Below, in pieces: positions 1-7,554 of a stretch of DNA of 64,000 bases. Source of the stretch: an uncultured Ruminococcus sp. (lineage in GTDB: Bacteria; Bacillota_A; Clostridia; Oscillospirales; Ruminococcaceae). How positions within the stretch are numbered: the stretch's first letter is position 1; each line of letters begins with the position of its first letter. The stretch lies in contig ONBA01000001.1 in NCBI GenBank assembly GCA_900315975.1, positions 88,158-152,157 of the forward strand, read 5' to 3'. Both the position numbers and the translations under genes were made by a program. A model generated the notes under the pieces. It saw only the letters and a program-made list of their open reading frames with translations. It was not told where the DNA came from and made no database searches.

Positions 1-260
1 TCTGCGATATTCTGTGCAGACTGCTCTTCAAGTGCCATTCTGCGTACCTCCTCTTCTGCATCATAATCAAGCTCGTAGCTGCTTATTTCCGGAAGCTCAA
101 AGTGTACCGCACCATTCGCAAACGGCGCAATAAGTATGATAACAAGTAAAATGTCGAGCATGAAACACAGCTGCCGTTTCATTTTTGTTCCTCCTGCCGC
201 CTGACCAATCAGGCATTTCGCTGCCGACACTACACATACTGCAAGAATTGCCTCTCTCAT
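1..260 (-). CDS. spoIIIAF: Stage III sporulation protein AF (partial)
   Basis: Last visible gene of the spoIIIA operon; its 3' part is cut by the left edge. The reading frame begins at an ATG 11 bases after the spoIIIAE stop with AGGCGG just upstream. The visible 86 residues hold two hydrophobic segments (about residues 4-18 and 31-50) followed by an acidic, glutamate-rich stretch, as in SpoIIIAF, a membrane component of the SpoIIIA-SpoIIQ channel that links mother cell and forespore. Sequence similarity is low by eye; the assignment rests mainly on gene order (AA-AB-AC-AD-AE-this) and the two N-terminal membrane segments. Confidence 0.8.
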   Translation of the reverse strand, partial: MREAILAVCVVSAAKCLIGQAAGGTKMKRQLCFMLDILLVIILIAPFANGAVHFELPEISSYELDYDAEEEVRRMALEEQSAQNIA

Positions 261-271
261 ATTCCGCCTCC

Positions 272-1366
272 TCAAGAAAAAGTCTGAGCAAGTATAGCTG
301 ACGATATCATGAACATAAGCGAGTAGCTCACAAGTACACACTGCGCAATAGAAAGTCCGCTGTCGAAACTGCGCAGAAGTTTTGACACCGAAGTCAACGA
401 AAATACATCAGCGACTGCTGCACCTGCCCACATAACCGCACGATACATGAACAACTCAATCACTTTCGGAAGTACCATGAGAATTATCGCAACTATTCCT
501 GCGGCTCCAACTGTTCCCCCTATGACCTCAAAACTGCCCTTGACGGTAGAGTATGCATCAGAAACCGCTCCCCCGACTATAGGAATAGTGCCTGATATAA
601 GCATTTTTGCAGTCTTTGCAGCAGCTCCGTCAGCTTTTCCGGTTATGCTGCATTTTAAAGTTACAAAGCCTGTAAAAAGAGACATCACAATGCTTACTGT
701 CCACGTTACAGTTTTTTTCAGGAGTGCAGAAATGCTGTCAACAGAAGAATGCGGGAATACGCTTCCCGATATGGCAAGTGCCGCACTGATACCGATTACC
801 GGCAGCAGATAACTCTCCGATAGCTTGATTATCATTTCCGATGCGCCGAGTATGAGTGCGTGATAAACTCCGGCTGAAGTTAAACTGCCGGACAAAAGAG
901 CAACTCCGGAAAAAACAGGTACAAATACAAGGATAAAGTCGCCGCAAATCTCTATATCAGTAAGTGTTGATTCACATACTTCAAGAAGCTGCGGAGCCAT
1001 TACCGTAACTGCGGCTATAACAGATACCATGTTGTAAAGTTCTCCCGATGTCCCGCTAAGAGCACTTCCCGCAGCCGAATTGATTACAGCGGTGAGTATA
1101 ACTGTGAGCATGACCGCCGTAAGCATTCGGAGAGGTCCGGCAGTGCGCGATAGAATTTTATCACGCAGGAGCTGTGTGATATCATTCAGACTAAGGTCAG
1201 AAATGTCGTCATACCCGATACCGAGGTCAAAATCGGCAAGAGCGTCGTCAATGTCCTGAGTTATCTCTGCTCCGGCATCATAATACTCATCGGCATATGC
1301 TCCCAATGGAGAAACTGTTATAAACACGATTATTACGGTTATCATAACAATAAATACTCGTCTCAT
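272..1366 (-). CDS. spoIIIAE: Stage III sporulation protein AE
   Basis: Polytopic membrane protein of 364 residues with an N-terminal signal-like segment (residues 1-20) and about six to seven later hydrophobic helices separated by glycine- and serine-rich turns, the usual SpoIIIAE profile. In the known system it is a mother-cell membrane part of the SpoIIIA-SpoIIQ feeding-tube apparatus needed for late forespore development. I chose the ATG at 1366 because AGGTGG precedes it and it overlaps the spoIIIAD stop as ATGA; a longer frame upstream has no better binding site. It is translationally coupled to spoIIIAD. Confidence 0.93.
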   Translation of the reverse strand: MRRVFIVMITVIIVFITVSPLGAYADEYYDAGAEITQDIDDALADFDLGIGYDDISDLSLNDITQLLRDKILSRTAGPLRMLTAVMLTVILTAVINSAAGSALSGTSGELYNMVSVIAAVTVMAPQLLEVCESTLTDIEICGDFILVFVPVFSGVALLSGSLTSAGVYHALILGASEMIIKLSESYLLPVIGISAALAISGSVFPHSSVDSISALLKKTVTWTVSIVMSLFTGFVTLKCSITGKADGAAAKTAKMLISGTIPIVGGAVSDAYSTVKGSFEVIGGTVGAAGIVAIILMVLPKVIELFMYRAVMWAGAAVADVFSLTSVSKLLRSFDSGLSIAQCVLVSYSLMFMISSAILAQTFS

Positions 1367-1764
1367 TTTTCCACCTGTAAAAAACTGCATACCTGTCCGA
1401 TGAGGGTGCGTATCATCGGCAAAGTCAGGAATGCAACTGCTCCCCTTCCCCATAACTCAGCCGCGGACGCAATAGCTGATTCGCCGCAGTCACGGCATAG
1501 CTCACACGTTATCTGCGTTATCATACATACTGCTGTCGCTTTGAATATCAGCATAATATAGCTCTCTGATATGCCAGCGGATACAAATATTTCCTGAACG
1601 TTCTCAATAAGCGGAGCAGCATAGGCAAGTGCACCGTATAAAACTGCCCCACAAGCCGCTATCGACAGCATCATCGACTGCTCACGGCAGTGCTGACGAA
1701 GCAATACCGCAAGAAGTGCCGCACATACGCAGAATACAGCAGTTGTCAGAGTACGGTCTACCAT
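1363..1764 (-). CDS. spoIIIAD: Stage III sporulation protein AD
   Basis: Small membrane protein of 133 residues with four hydrophobic helices, the expected size for SpoIIIAD. The family is part of the engulfment-stage transport complex built in the outer forespore (mother-cell) membrane. The start overlaps the end of spoIIIAC by seven bases and the stop overlaps spoIIIAE by four, so the genes are translated as a coupled set. The position between AC and AE fits the order conserved across endospore formers. Confidence 0.92.
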   Translation of the reverse strand: MVDRTLTTAVFCVCAALLAVLLRQHCREQSMMLSIAACGAVLYGALAYAAPLIENVQEIFVSAGISESYIMLIFKATAVCMITQITCELCRDCGESAIASAAELWGRGAVAFLTLPMIRTLIGQVCSFLQVEK

Positions 1765-1955
1765 AGTCCGAACACCGTCTTAACTGTATCAAATAGTCCG
1801 CCAATCTCCTCAACTATCATCAGCAACACCACTATAAGTCCGGCAAGAGTAGTCATCATAGCCTGTTCTTCACGCTCTGCACGTTTCAGTACAAGGTTGA
1901 GGACCGCAACAATTATGCCGGTTCCGGCAATTTTGAATATAAGGTCAATATCCAT
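1758..1955 (-). CDS. spoIIIAC: Stage III sporulation protein AC
   Basis: Very small membrane protein of 65 residues with two hydrophobic helices around a charged turn (VLKRAEREEQA). This is the classic SpoIIIAC size and layout, and the family resembles the N-terminal half of SpoIIIAD. I start it at the ATG at 1955; the frame is open further upstream but that part overlaps the spoIIIAB 3' end and is hydrophilic. AGGAC lies upstream. Confidence 0.93.
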   Translation of the reverse strand: MDIDLIFKIAGTGIIVAVLNLVLKRAEREEQAMMTTLAGLIVVLLMIVEEIGGLFDTVKTVFGLW

Positions 1956-1972
1956 TAAAATGTCCTTTCCGG

Positions 1973-2473
1973 TCAGATTACGAGGATTCCGACCATTGCT
2001 CCGAATAATAGTCCGGCAGTTCTGTAGATCCGGCATTTTTTATAATAAAGCTCGTCCTGTCGAACGGAAAAGCGCTCCATCTCGGCTATAAGCTCACTTA
2101 TCTCTGACCGCTGACTTTCAGAGTCGCTCTTTCCAAGTACCGAACAAAGACGTAAAAGTACTTCCTCTTCCCACTCCGGATAATGCTCAGATTTTACTGC
2201 ACTCATCCAGCAACTGCGAAGGTCATTTTCGGGAAAATGCTCAGTCGGTAGATTTTTTAAGAATCCAAGACGGCTAAACTCCTTATCACTCCGTATTTCT
2301 GTCCAAACTTTATATACATCATCACACCGGTAGCTTATAAGAAACGATATTCTCTGCAACAACGCTAAAATAGTCTGACTTGTTTTGCGGTCATTTTTTA
2401 ACTTGTCCGACAGTGCAAATCCTATTGTTCCTCCAAACGCAGTCAGAACCAGTGAGGTCAAAAGTCGTATCAT
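1973..2473 (-). CDS. spoIIIAB: Stage III sporulation protein AB
   Basis: Protein of 166 residues with a hydrophobic segment at each end (about residues 1-20 and 148-166) and a soluble helical middle. This is the architecture of SpoIIIAB, which is related to type II/IV secretion F-platform proteins. AGGAGG lies about ten bases before the chosen ATG; a TTG three codons upstream and a CTG at closer spacing also exist, so the exact start is uncertain by a few codons. The coding region overlaps the 3' end of spoIIIAA by about 80 bases. Confidence 0.9.
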   Translation of the reverse strand: MIRLLTSLVLTAFGGTIGFALSDKLKNDRKTSQTILALLQRISFLISYRCDDVYKVWTEIRSDKEFSRLGFLKNLPTEHFPENDLRSCWMSAVKSEHYPEWEEEVLLRLCSVLGKSDSESQRSEISELIAEMERFSVRQDELYYKKCRIYRTAGLLFGAMVGILVI

Positions 2474-3383
2474 CAGAGTCAAGCCTCCTTATTTCAGTTA
2501 TAACAGAGGGAGCGGTACTTCCGGCGAGAAAAACTGCATATTCAAATAAACCGGAAGATATCAGCCTGTCCGCAAATGAACGGTGCATGAGATCGCACAT
2601 ATTATCGGCATGAACTGTCGCACAAAACTCAACTCCACAACCTCGTCCGCACATCAATGCATCAATGTCAGATTCAGTTGATATCTCATCACAGAAAATA
2701 TAATCAGGTGATAGATTGCGTACGGCAGTTATAATTCCCTTGTCACGCGGACAGTCAGACAATACATTTGTGAGTGTTCCGACATCATTGCAAATACGTC
2801 CGTTAGCAGTGCAAGCTATCTCATTTCGCTCGTCGATCAAGGTCGTTTTTCTATGGGATCCCACTAAACGGCATAGATCCCGCAGAATAGTCGTCTTACC
2901 GGAATTAACTCCACCGCAGATCAGTATTCCGCATCTTTCATCCGTAACCAACTTGAAAAGGTCAGTTGCACAGTTTTCAATACAGCGTGAAATACGAAAA
3001 CTAAGTCCTGTAATCGTTGTCAGAAGTCCGTCCTGATTGTATGCCCCCGAAAGAGCTGTACGGATTCCGTTTTCAAGCATTATGTAACCACTTTTCAACT
3101 CATTTATATGTGCGTGAAACGAATAATGCGTAATCGAATCAACTATGTAGTCGATGTCAGCACGTTTACATTTCACACAAGCTGTATTATTAGGACTCGC
3201 TGAAGTACCCTGCGAGGTTAGAAAATATACACCATCAGGAAGAATAAACGTGACCGGTCTGTCAAGATAAAACCTTATCTCAGTTGCTTTCGATAGTCTT
3301 TTCCAGTCAGTACTTCTAAGACGGTCCCTTATCTCAACAGGGAGATAATTCATTATGATATCAAGGCTTGTACTCTCCTTCAT
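2391..3383 (-). CDS. spoIIIAA: Stage III sporulation protein AA (secretion-type ATPase)
   Basis: Cytoplasmic ATPase of 330 residues related to type II/IV secretion and GspE/VirB11 motors, thought to power the SpoIIIA channel. A Walker A motif GGVNSGKT is at residues 157-164 and a Walker B-like CDEIST is near residue 215, followed by an ATVHAD stretch typical of secretion ATPases. The ATG at 3383 is preferred: AAGGAG is nine bases upstream, while the in-frame GTG and first ATG lie too close to it. It is the first gene of the operon, with a probable sigma-E promoter directly upstream. Confidence 0.93.
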   Translation of the reverse strand: MKESTSLDIIMNYLPVEIRDRLRSTDWKRLSKATEIRFYLDRPVTFILPDGVYFLTSQGTSASPNNTACVKCKRADIDYIVDSITHYSFHAHINELKSGYIMLENGIRTALSGAYNQDGLLTTITGLSFRISRCIENCATDLFKLVTDERCGILICGGVNSGKTTILRDLCRLVGSHRKTTLIDERNEIACTANGRICNDVGTLTNVLSDCPRDKGIITAVRNLSPDYIFCDEISTESDIDALMCGRGCGVEFCATVHADNMCDLMHRSFADRLISSGLFEYAVFLAGSTAPSVITEIRRLDSDDTTFDLTGSDCVWRNNRICTVGQVKK

Positions 3384-3404
3384 TTTCATCTCTCCTTTCA
3401 CTTA

Positions 3405-3433
3405 ATGATATGCAATTCAATTTGATGATATGA
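3405..3433 (-). promoter_or_regulatory. Probable sigma-E promoter of the spoIIIA operon
   Basis: On the minus strand TCATATC (3427-3433) and CATATCAT (3405-3412) are separated by 14 bases. This matches the Bacillus sigma-E pattern (a -35 containing ATAT, 14-15 base spacer, CATACA-like -10). It lies about 20 bases before the spoIIIAA start, and spoIIIA is sigma-E controlled in Bacillus. No sigma-A type promoter is seen here. Confidence 0.6.
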
Positions 3434-3491
3434 CAAAAAAAGCGGACAAAAAAATGTCCGCACAAAAAAACAGCGTACCGAAGTACGCTGT
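3434..3491 (-). terminator. Tandem intrinsic terminators after the ABC importer
   Basis: Two hairpins follow each other on the minus strand after the permease stop. The first has an 8-bp stem (3471-3478 with 3483-3490), a TTCG loop and a T run. The second has a 7-bp stem (3442-3448 with 3455-3461), a T-rich loop and a second T run. The double stop insulates spoIIIA from the importer. Confidence 0.9.
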
Positions 3492-3503
3492 TGATATATA
3501 CGA

Positions 3504-4397
3504 TTATTCCTTTACACCACCGAGAGCAACACCAGCAATGATAAATCTTGAAAGTGCAACGTAAGCAACGATGATCGGTACAATACTCATTGCGATAGCA
3601 AGGTAAACAGCACCGTAGTCATTAAGTACGTCTGAAGACTGAAGAGCATTGATCATCATAGGCAATGTCTTCTTCTTTGTGTCAACACTGATAAGGATCA
3701 TGTTAGGTGTATAGAAGTTGTTCCAGCTTGCGATGAATGCGAAGATTGCCTGAACTGCGATAGCAGGCTTCATCATCGGGATTGCGATAGAAACGAAAGT
3801 TCTGAACTCGCTGCATCCGTCGATTCTTGCAGCCTCAACGATGTCAAGCGGGAACGATGACTTCATGTAGGATCTCATGAAGTATACAACTGCCGGAGCA
3901 GCGATTGCAGGAAGAATAAGAGGCCAGTAAGTATTAGTCAGATGAATCTTTGACATAAAGCTTAAGAAACCTGCTGATGTAACCTGCATAGGAACCATCA
4001 TTACGAGAAGAATGACAGTATATGAGATCTCCTTGAGCTTAAAATCGTAAACGTGGATACCGTAAGCTGTCAGAGCTGAGAAGAATACGGTAAGGAAGCA
4101 GGAACAAACGGTAATAATAAGGCTGTTTCTGTAACCATAAAGTGCACGATAGTTAAGTCTGAAGTCTGCACCTGTAACGGACTTGAAGTTCTCACCGAGA
4201 TGAACACTCGGGATGAAGCTGATACCGTTAGAGATGTCAGTTGTTGTACGTGTAGCATTTACAAGAAGAATGTAAATCGGAAATAAACAGATGATGGTAA
4301 GGATAACAAACCATACGAACAGAATAGCTGACTTGATCTTGAGCTTTGCAGTATAGTTATCCTTTGCCTTGCCATATACGGAGCTCATTTTACTCAT
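3504..4397 (-). CDS. Carbohydrate ABC transporter permease (MalG type)
   Basis: Inner-membrane permease of 297 residues with about six helices. The cytoplasmic EAA loop (EAARIDGCSEFRTFVSIAIP) near residue 190 docks the ATPase and marks the CUT1 sugar-importer family. Its start overlaps the stop of the other permease (ATGA), so it is the third gene of a binding protein-permease-permease operon. No ATPase gene is present; CUT1 importers of this type commonly share an MsiK/MalK-like ATPase encoded elsewhere. The substrate cannot be read from the sequence. Confidence 0.93.
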   Translation of the reverse strand: MSKMSSVYGKAKDNYTAKLKIKSAILFVWFVILTIICLFPIYILLVNATRTTTDISNGISFIPSVHLGENFKSVTGADFRLNYRALYGYRNSLIITVCSCFLTVFFSALTAYGIHVYDFKLKEISYTVILLVMMVPMQVTSAGFLSFMSKIHLTNTYWPLILPAIAAPAVVYFMRSYMKSSFPLDIVEAARIDGCSEFRTFVSIAIPMMKPAIAVQAIFAFIASWNNFYTPNMILISVDTKKKTLPMMINALQSSDVLNDYGAVYLAIAMSIVPIIVAYVALSRFIIAGVALGGVKE

Positions 4398-5461
4398 ACT
4401 GAAAATCCTCCAAACTGCTTATTTTCCTGCTTGAGCTGCTTAGCGATTCTCTTTCTCTGCTTCTTCTTAGCGATCTCGTCCTTATCGCGTGTCATGTAGA
4501 ACGCAATGCAGCCGAGTGCAAGAGTGATGAAGAAGAGGAGAACTGATGCAGCACCGGAATAACCGAGCTTACTCTTTGAAAGGTCTGATACATGGAAGTA
4601 TTTGTAAATGAGAGCAGCAATGGTTTCAAGTGATTCCTTAACCGATCCATCTTTATTATAGAGGTAAGGAATATCGAACATCTGAAGACCACCGATCATA
4701 GATGTTACAAGTGTGTATGCCATAATGGGTGTAAGAAGAGGAAGAGTAATCTTTCTGAAAACTTGTCCGGAAGTTGCACCGTCGATGCTTGCAGCTTCGA
4801 ACAATGAAGGGTTGATACCCTGAATACCTGACATGAGCATGATCATAGTATTACCGAACCACATCCATGTCTGGATGAACATTACGACAAAACGTGACGG
4901 CCATACACCGTCGATGAACTCAATAGGATCGATCTTATCGCCGGGGAGAGATTTAACAATACCGATCTTGTTGAGAAGTGAGTTGATTGCACCGGGGTTT
5001 GTTTCTGACTGACCGCAGAGCTGTACGAAAAGTACGGCAACAGATGCAGCAGTAAGAATGTTAGGAAGATACATTACTATCTTGAAGAATTCCTTTCCCG
5101 GAATCTTAAGATTAGCTTCTGTGAACCAAACAGCTAACGAAAGAGAAAGAATGATCTGGGGAATGAAGTTACCAACCCAGAGAATGATTGTATTGCCGAG
5201 ACATCTGAAGAAGCTTTCATGAACTGTCTGAGCAGTTGCGAACGGCTTATCGGGGTCACCAAATAAGATGTCCTTGAAGTTACTTAAGCCTACCCAGGTA
5301 TCAATGCCTGTATCAGCATTACCCTTAAACGAAACAATAAATGTGTTTATAAGAGGCCATAACTGGAAAAACAGATAAACAATAAAAAACGGCAATATGA
5401 AAATATAGCCATATTTAGCATAGCTGATAGATTTTATACGTCTTTGTGCAGCAGATGCCAT
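4394..5461 (-). CDS. Carbohydrate ABC transporter permease (MalF type)
   Basis: Permease of 355 residues, partner of the downstream MalG-type protein. It has about six helices, an EAA loop (FEAASIDGATSGQVFRKITL) near residue 225 and a basic C-terminal tail rich in lysine. I start at the ATG at 5461, with GAGGG eight to nine bases upstream; an in-frame GTG three codons earlier sits too near that site. A 12-bp hairpin separates it from the binding-protein gene, probably lowering permease expression relative to the binding protein. Confidence 0.92.
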   Translation of the reverse strand: MASAAQRRIKSISYAKYGYIFILPFFIVYLFFQLWPLINTFIVSFKGNADTGIDTWVGLSNFKDILFGDPDKPFATAQTVHESFFRCLGNTIILWVGNFIPQIILSLSLAVWFTEANLKIPGKEFFKIVMYLPNILTAASVAVLFVQLCGQSETNPGAINSLLNKIGIVKSLPGDKIDPIEFIDGVWPSRFVVMFIQTWMWFGNTMIMLMSGIQGINPSLFEAASIDGATSGQVFRKITLPLLTPIMAYTLVTSMIGGLQMFDIPYLYNKDGSVKESLETIAALIYKYFHVSDLSKSKLGYSGAASVLLFFITLALGCIAFYMTRDKDEIAKKKQRKRIAKQLKQENKQFGGFSV

Positions 5462-5511
5462 AGTACACACCCTCTCGTGAAATGATTAAAACAAATAAAA
5501 ACAAATATACA

Positions 5512-5539
5512 CCTACGGAATACATAAGTATTCCGTAGG
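5512..5539 (-). terminator. Intra-operon hairpin between binding protein and permeases
   Basis: A perfect 12-bp stem (5512-5523 with 5528-5539) has a 4-base loop and is followed on the minus strand by a T-rich but interrupted tract. It can act as a leaky terminator or as a 3' stabiliser of the binding-protein mRNA, a common device in sugar ABC operons. Confidence 0.7.
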
Positions 5540-5569
5540 CATAATTCGTATTAAAATGTTATGCTGAAA

Positions 5570-7036
5570 TTATTCAATAGTAAGTGTGGGGATATCCTCA
5601 GCAACCTTCTTCTTGAATGTTACGAGTGTGTCTTCCCATGACTTGCCACCCTTGAGGTAGTCATCAGTTACAGCTTTGATGAAGTCACCCTTAACTGTAG
5701 CGTCATAAGGAGTGATAAGACCATTGAAGTTGATGCTCTTAGCGTTGTTAGCGAGCTCAGCGAAGTAGTTCTGACCAGCATCGAAGTTACCAGAGATATC
5801 TTCGTTGAATACTGTGTTACCAGAAATGAGGTCATCCATTACCTTTGTGTTGTTTACATACTCAGGCTTAGCCTTAGCGTATGCAGACATCTGATCCTCG
5901 TTAGATGTAGCAGAGAGGATGAAGTCACGAGCCTCTTCACCGTTGTCAGTAGCAGGATTTACAACAATCCATGTACCGCCCCAGAAGAATGCCTGAGGTC
6001 CTTCACATACTGCCCACTTGCCGTATGTAGCGCCATCCTTGCCGCCTGCAGCGTCCATGAAGAAGCCGCCGAAGCCCCAAGTTGATACGAAGTAACCCAT
6101 GCATTTATCTGTTGTACCAGCAGCTGTCCACTCATCTGTCCACTGGCTGTTCTTTGTGATACCGCCGCAGTCCCAGAGTTCCTTAGCTGTGTCAGCGAAG
6201 TTCTTGCAGAAGTCATCGATCTGGAGCTTGTCGTCTACAACCCAAGGAGTTGTACGTCCGCAAGCGAATGCCTGCCACATACCACCAACTGTATCAGCGA
6301 GAGCTGTCTTACCGCCAGACTTGTCAGCAACAGTCTTAGCAGCCTCTACGAACTTATCCCAGTCAGCAACCTGCTTCTGCATATCTTCAGGAGTCTCAGC
6401 GCCGAGGTAATCCTTAGCGAGGTCAGCTCTGTAAGCGAATCCGCCTGCTGCAGCCTGCCATGAAACGCCCTTACGAACGCCGTTGGAATCCTTACCGATC
6501 TCATCTGTGTACTTGTAGATGTTTGCGAAATCGTCATCGCCGAGACCGAGCTTGCTGAGTGCAAGAGTCTTGGAATCGTCGTTGATGTACTTGAGAGCCC
6601 AGTCAGCTTCGCAGAAGTAAACGTCGAGGTCTGTACCGTCGTTGAAGAGCTGATCATAACGCTCAGAAGCTTCACTGCCGCCTACACCGAATACGATGCA
6701 GTTGATGCCGTCAACCTTGTTATCAGAAAGATCGTCAACGATTGTCTTGTAGTCAAGACCCTTCCACTGTGCGATGAGGTAAGGAACATCGTCTGCGTTC
6801 CAAGCTGCAACTGTGAATGTGTCGCCGCCTGTCTTAACAGAAGCGTCGATCTCACCAGTAGAAGCCTCAGATGTATCAGCCTTTGTTGTGTCAGCAGCAG
6901 AATCGTCAGAAGCCTTTGTTGTGTCAGCCTTTGACTCAGATGTGGATGAGCTTGAATCGTCGCCGCAGCTTGCGAGAGCTGTTGCAGCCATTGCAAGAGT
7001 AGCAACTAATGCTAAAGTTTTCTTAAGTGTGTTCAT
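5570..7036 (-). CDS. Sugar ABC transporter substrate-binding lipoprotein
   Basis: Secreted lipoprotein of 488 residues, family 1 extracellular solute-binding protein. A signal peptide ends in the lipobox LASC (Cys at about residue 24), followed by a serine/threonine/aspartate-rich linker to about residue 65 and then the bilobal binding domain. AAGGAGG precedes the ATG. It is the first gene of the importer operon, with the promoter about 260 bases upstream. Codon use is more biased than in the permeases, fitting high expression. The size and the ETPEDMQKQVADWDKFVEAA region suit an oligosaccharide binder, but the ligand is unknown. Confidence 0.92.
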   Translation of the reverse strand: MNTLKKTLALVATLAMAATALASCGDDSSSSTSESKADTTKASDDSAADTTKADTSEASTGEIDASVKTGGDTFTVAAWNADDVPYLIAQWKGLDYKTIVDDLSDNKVDGINCIVFGVGGSEASERYDQLFNDGTDLDVYFCEADWALKYINDDSKTLALSKLGLGDDDFANIYKYTDEIGKDSNGVRKGVSWQAAAGGFAYRADLAKDYLGAETPEDMQKQVADWDKFVEAAKTVADKSGGKTALADTVGGMWQAFACGRTTPWVVDDKLQIDDFCKNFADTAKELWDCGGITKNSQWTDEWTAAGTTDKCMGYFVSTWGFGGFFMDAAGGKDGATYGKWAVCEGPQAFFWGGTWIVVNPATDNGEEARDFILSATSNEDQMSAYAKAKPEYVNNTKVMDDLISGNTVFNEDISGNFDAGQNYFAELANNAKSINFNGLITPYDATVKGDFIKAVTDDYLKGGKSWEDTLVTFKKKVAEDIPTLTIE

Positions 7037-7294
7037 TAGAATTTTCCTCCTTAAAGTTTATATTATATTTTTTCAATATAATATGTATGAGAGATTGATT
7101 TTTCCGGCCGTTTTTTCTATCTGCTCAAACATGGTGAATGTCCTCGCCGATGCTGAGTTTCTTTACTCCGCAGCCGGTTGTGTCCTTGTGGACTATTACT
7201 TAAGGCTCATGGCCTTTGTAATCATTGAGGCAATACAGGAGAGTATCTCCGTTCCCGTTTATGTTTATTACAGGAGTACTGCTTTCGTATATAA

Positions 7295-7323
7295 AATATA
7301 CCGTATTTTCGTGTCAAAGTCAA
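7295..7323 (-). promoter_or_regulatory. Promoter of the sugar ABC operon with long leader
   Basis: TTGACT (7318-7323), 17 bases and TATATT (7295-7300) on the minus strand. The predicted transcript starts near 7288, leaving a leader of about 250 bases before the binding-protein ATG. In the leader I see only short hairpins (for example around GGAGATACTCTCC) and no riboswitch I can name. The rest of 7324-7554 is AT-rich and holds no gene, and no clear terminator for the protease gene. Confidence 0.7.
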
Positions 7324-7554
7324 TGTTTTGTATCGTTCTTTAATATTTTTTGCACATCTTGTACACTTTCAACATCAATACATTGTTAACTTTAACATAA
7401 TAAAAACTGTAAATCTCCAAAAGTTACAAATTGGTAACCGACTTTTTAGCTCTTATTTCCTATAAACGAGAAGAATCTTTTATACTATTTGCCCAAATAT
7501 CCCAAGATTATACTATTTGTTACATTTGGTTTTTGTCTATATTATCCCAACTAT

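Noticed and set aside
97..291. Minus-strand 64-codon frame overlapping the spoIIIAE end
   Set aside because: The neighbouring frame starting at 260 has the right start site, hydrophobic segments and gene order for spoIIIAF.
5512..5539. Full terminator ending the ABC operon after the binding protein
   Set aside because: The T tract is interrupted and the permease genes behind have no promoter, so a leaky or stabilising hairpin is more likely.
6813..7343. Plus-strand frame of 176 codons over the binding-protein 5' end and leader
   Set aside because: Its first part is the reverse of a Ser/Thr/Asp-rich linker; the rest covers the leader with no start site or similarity.
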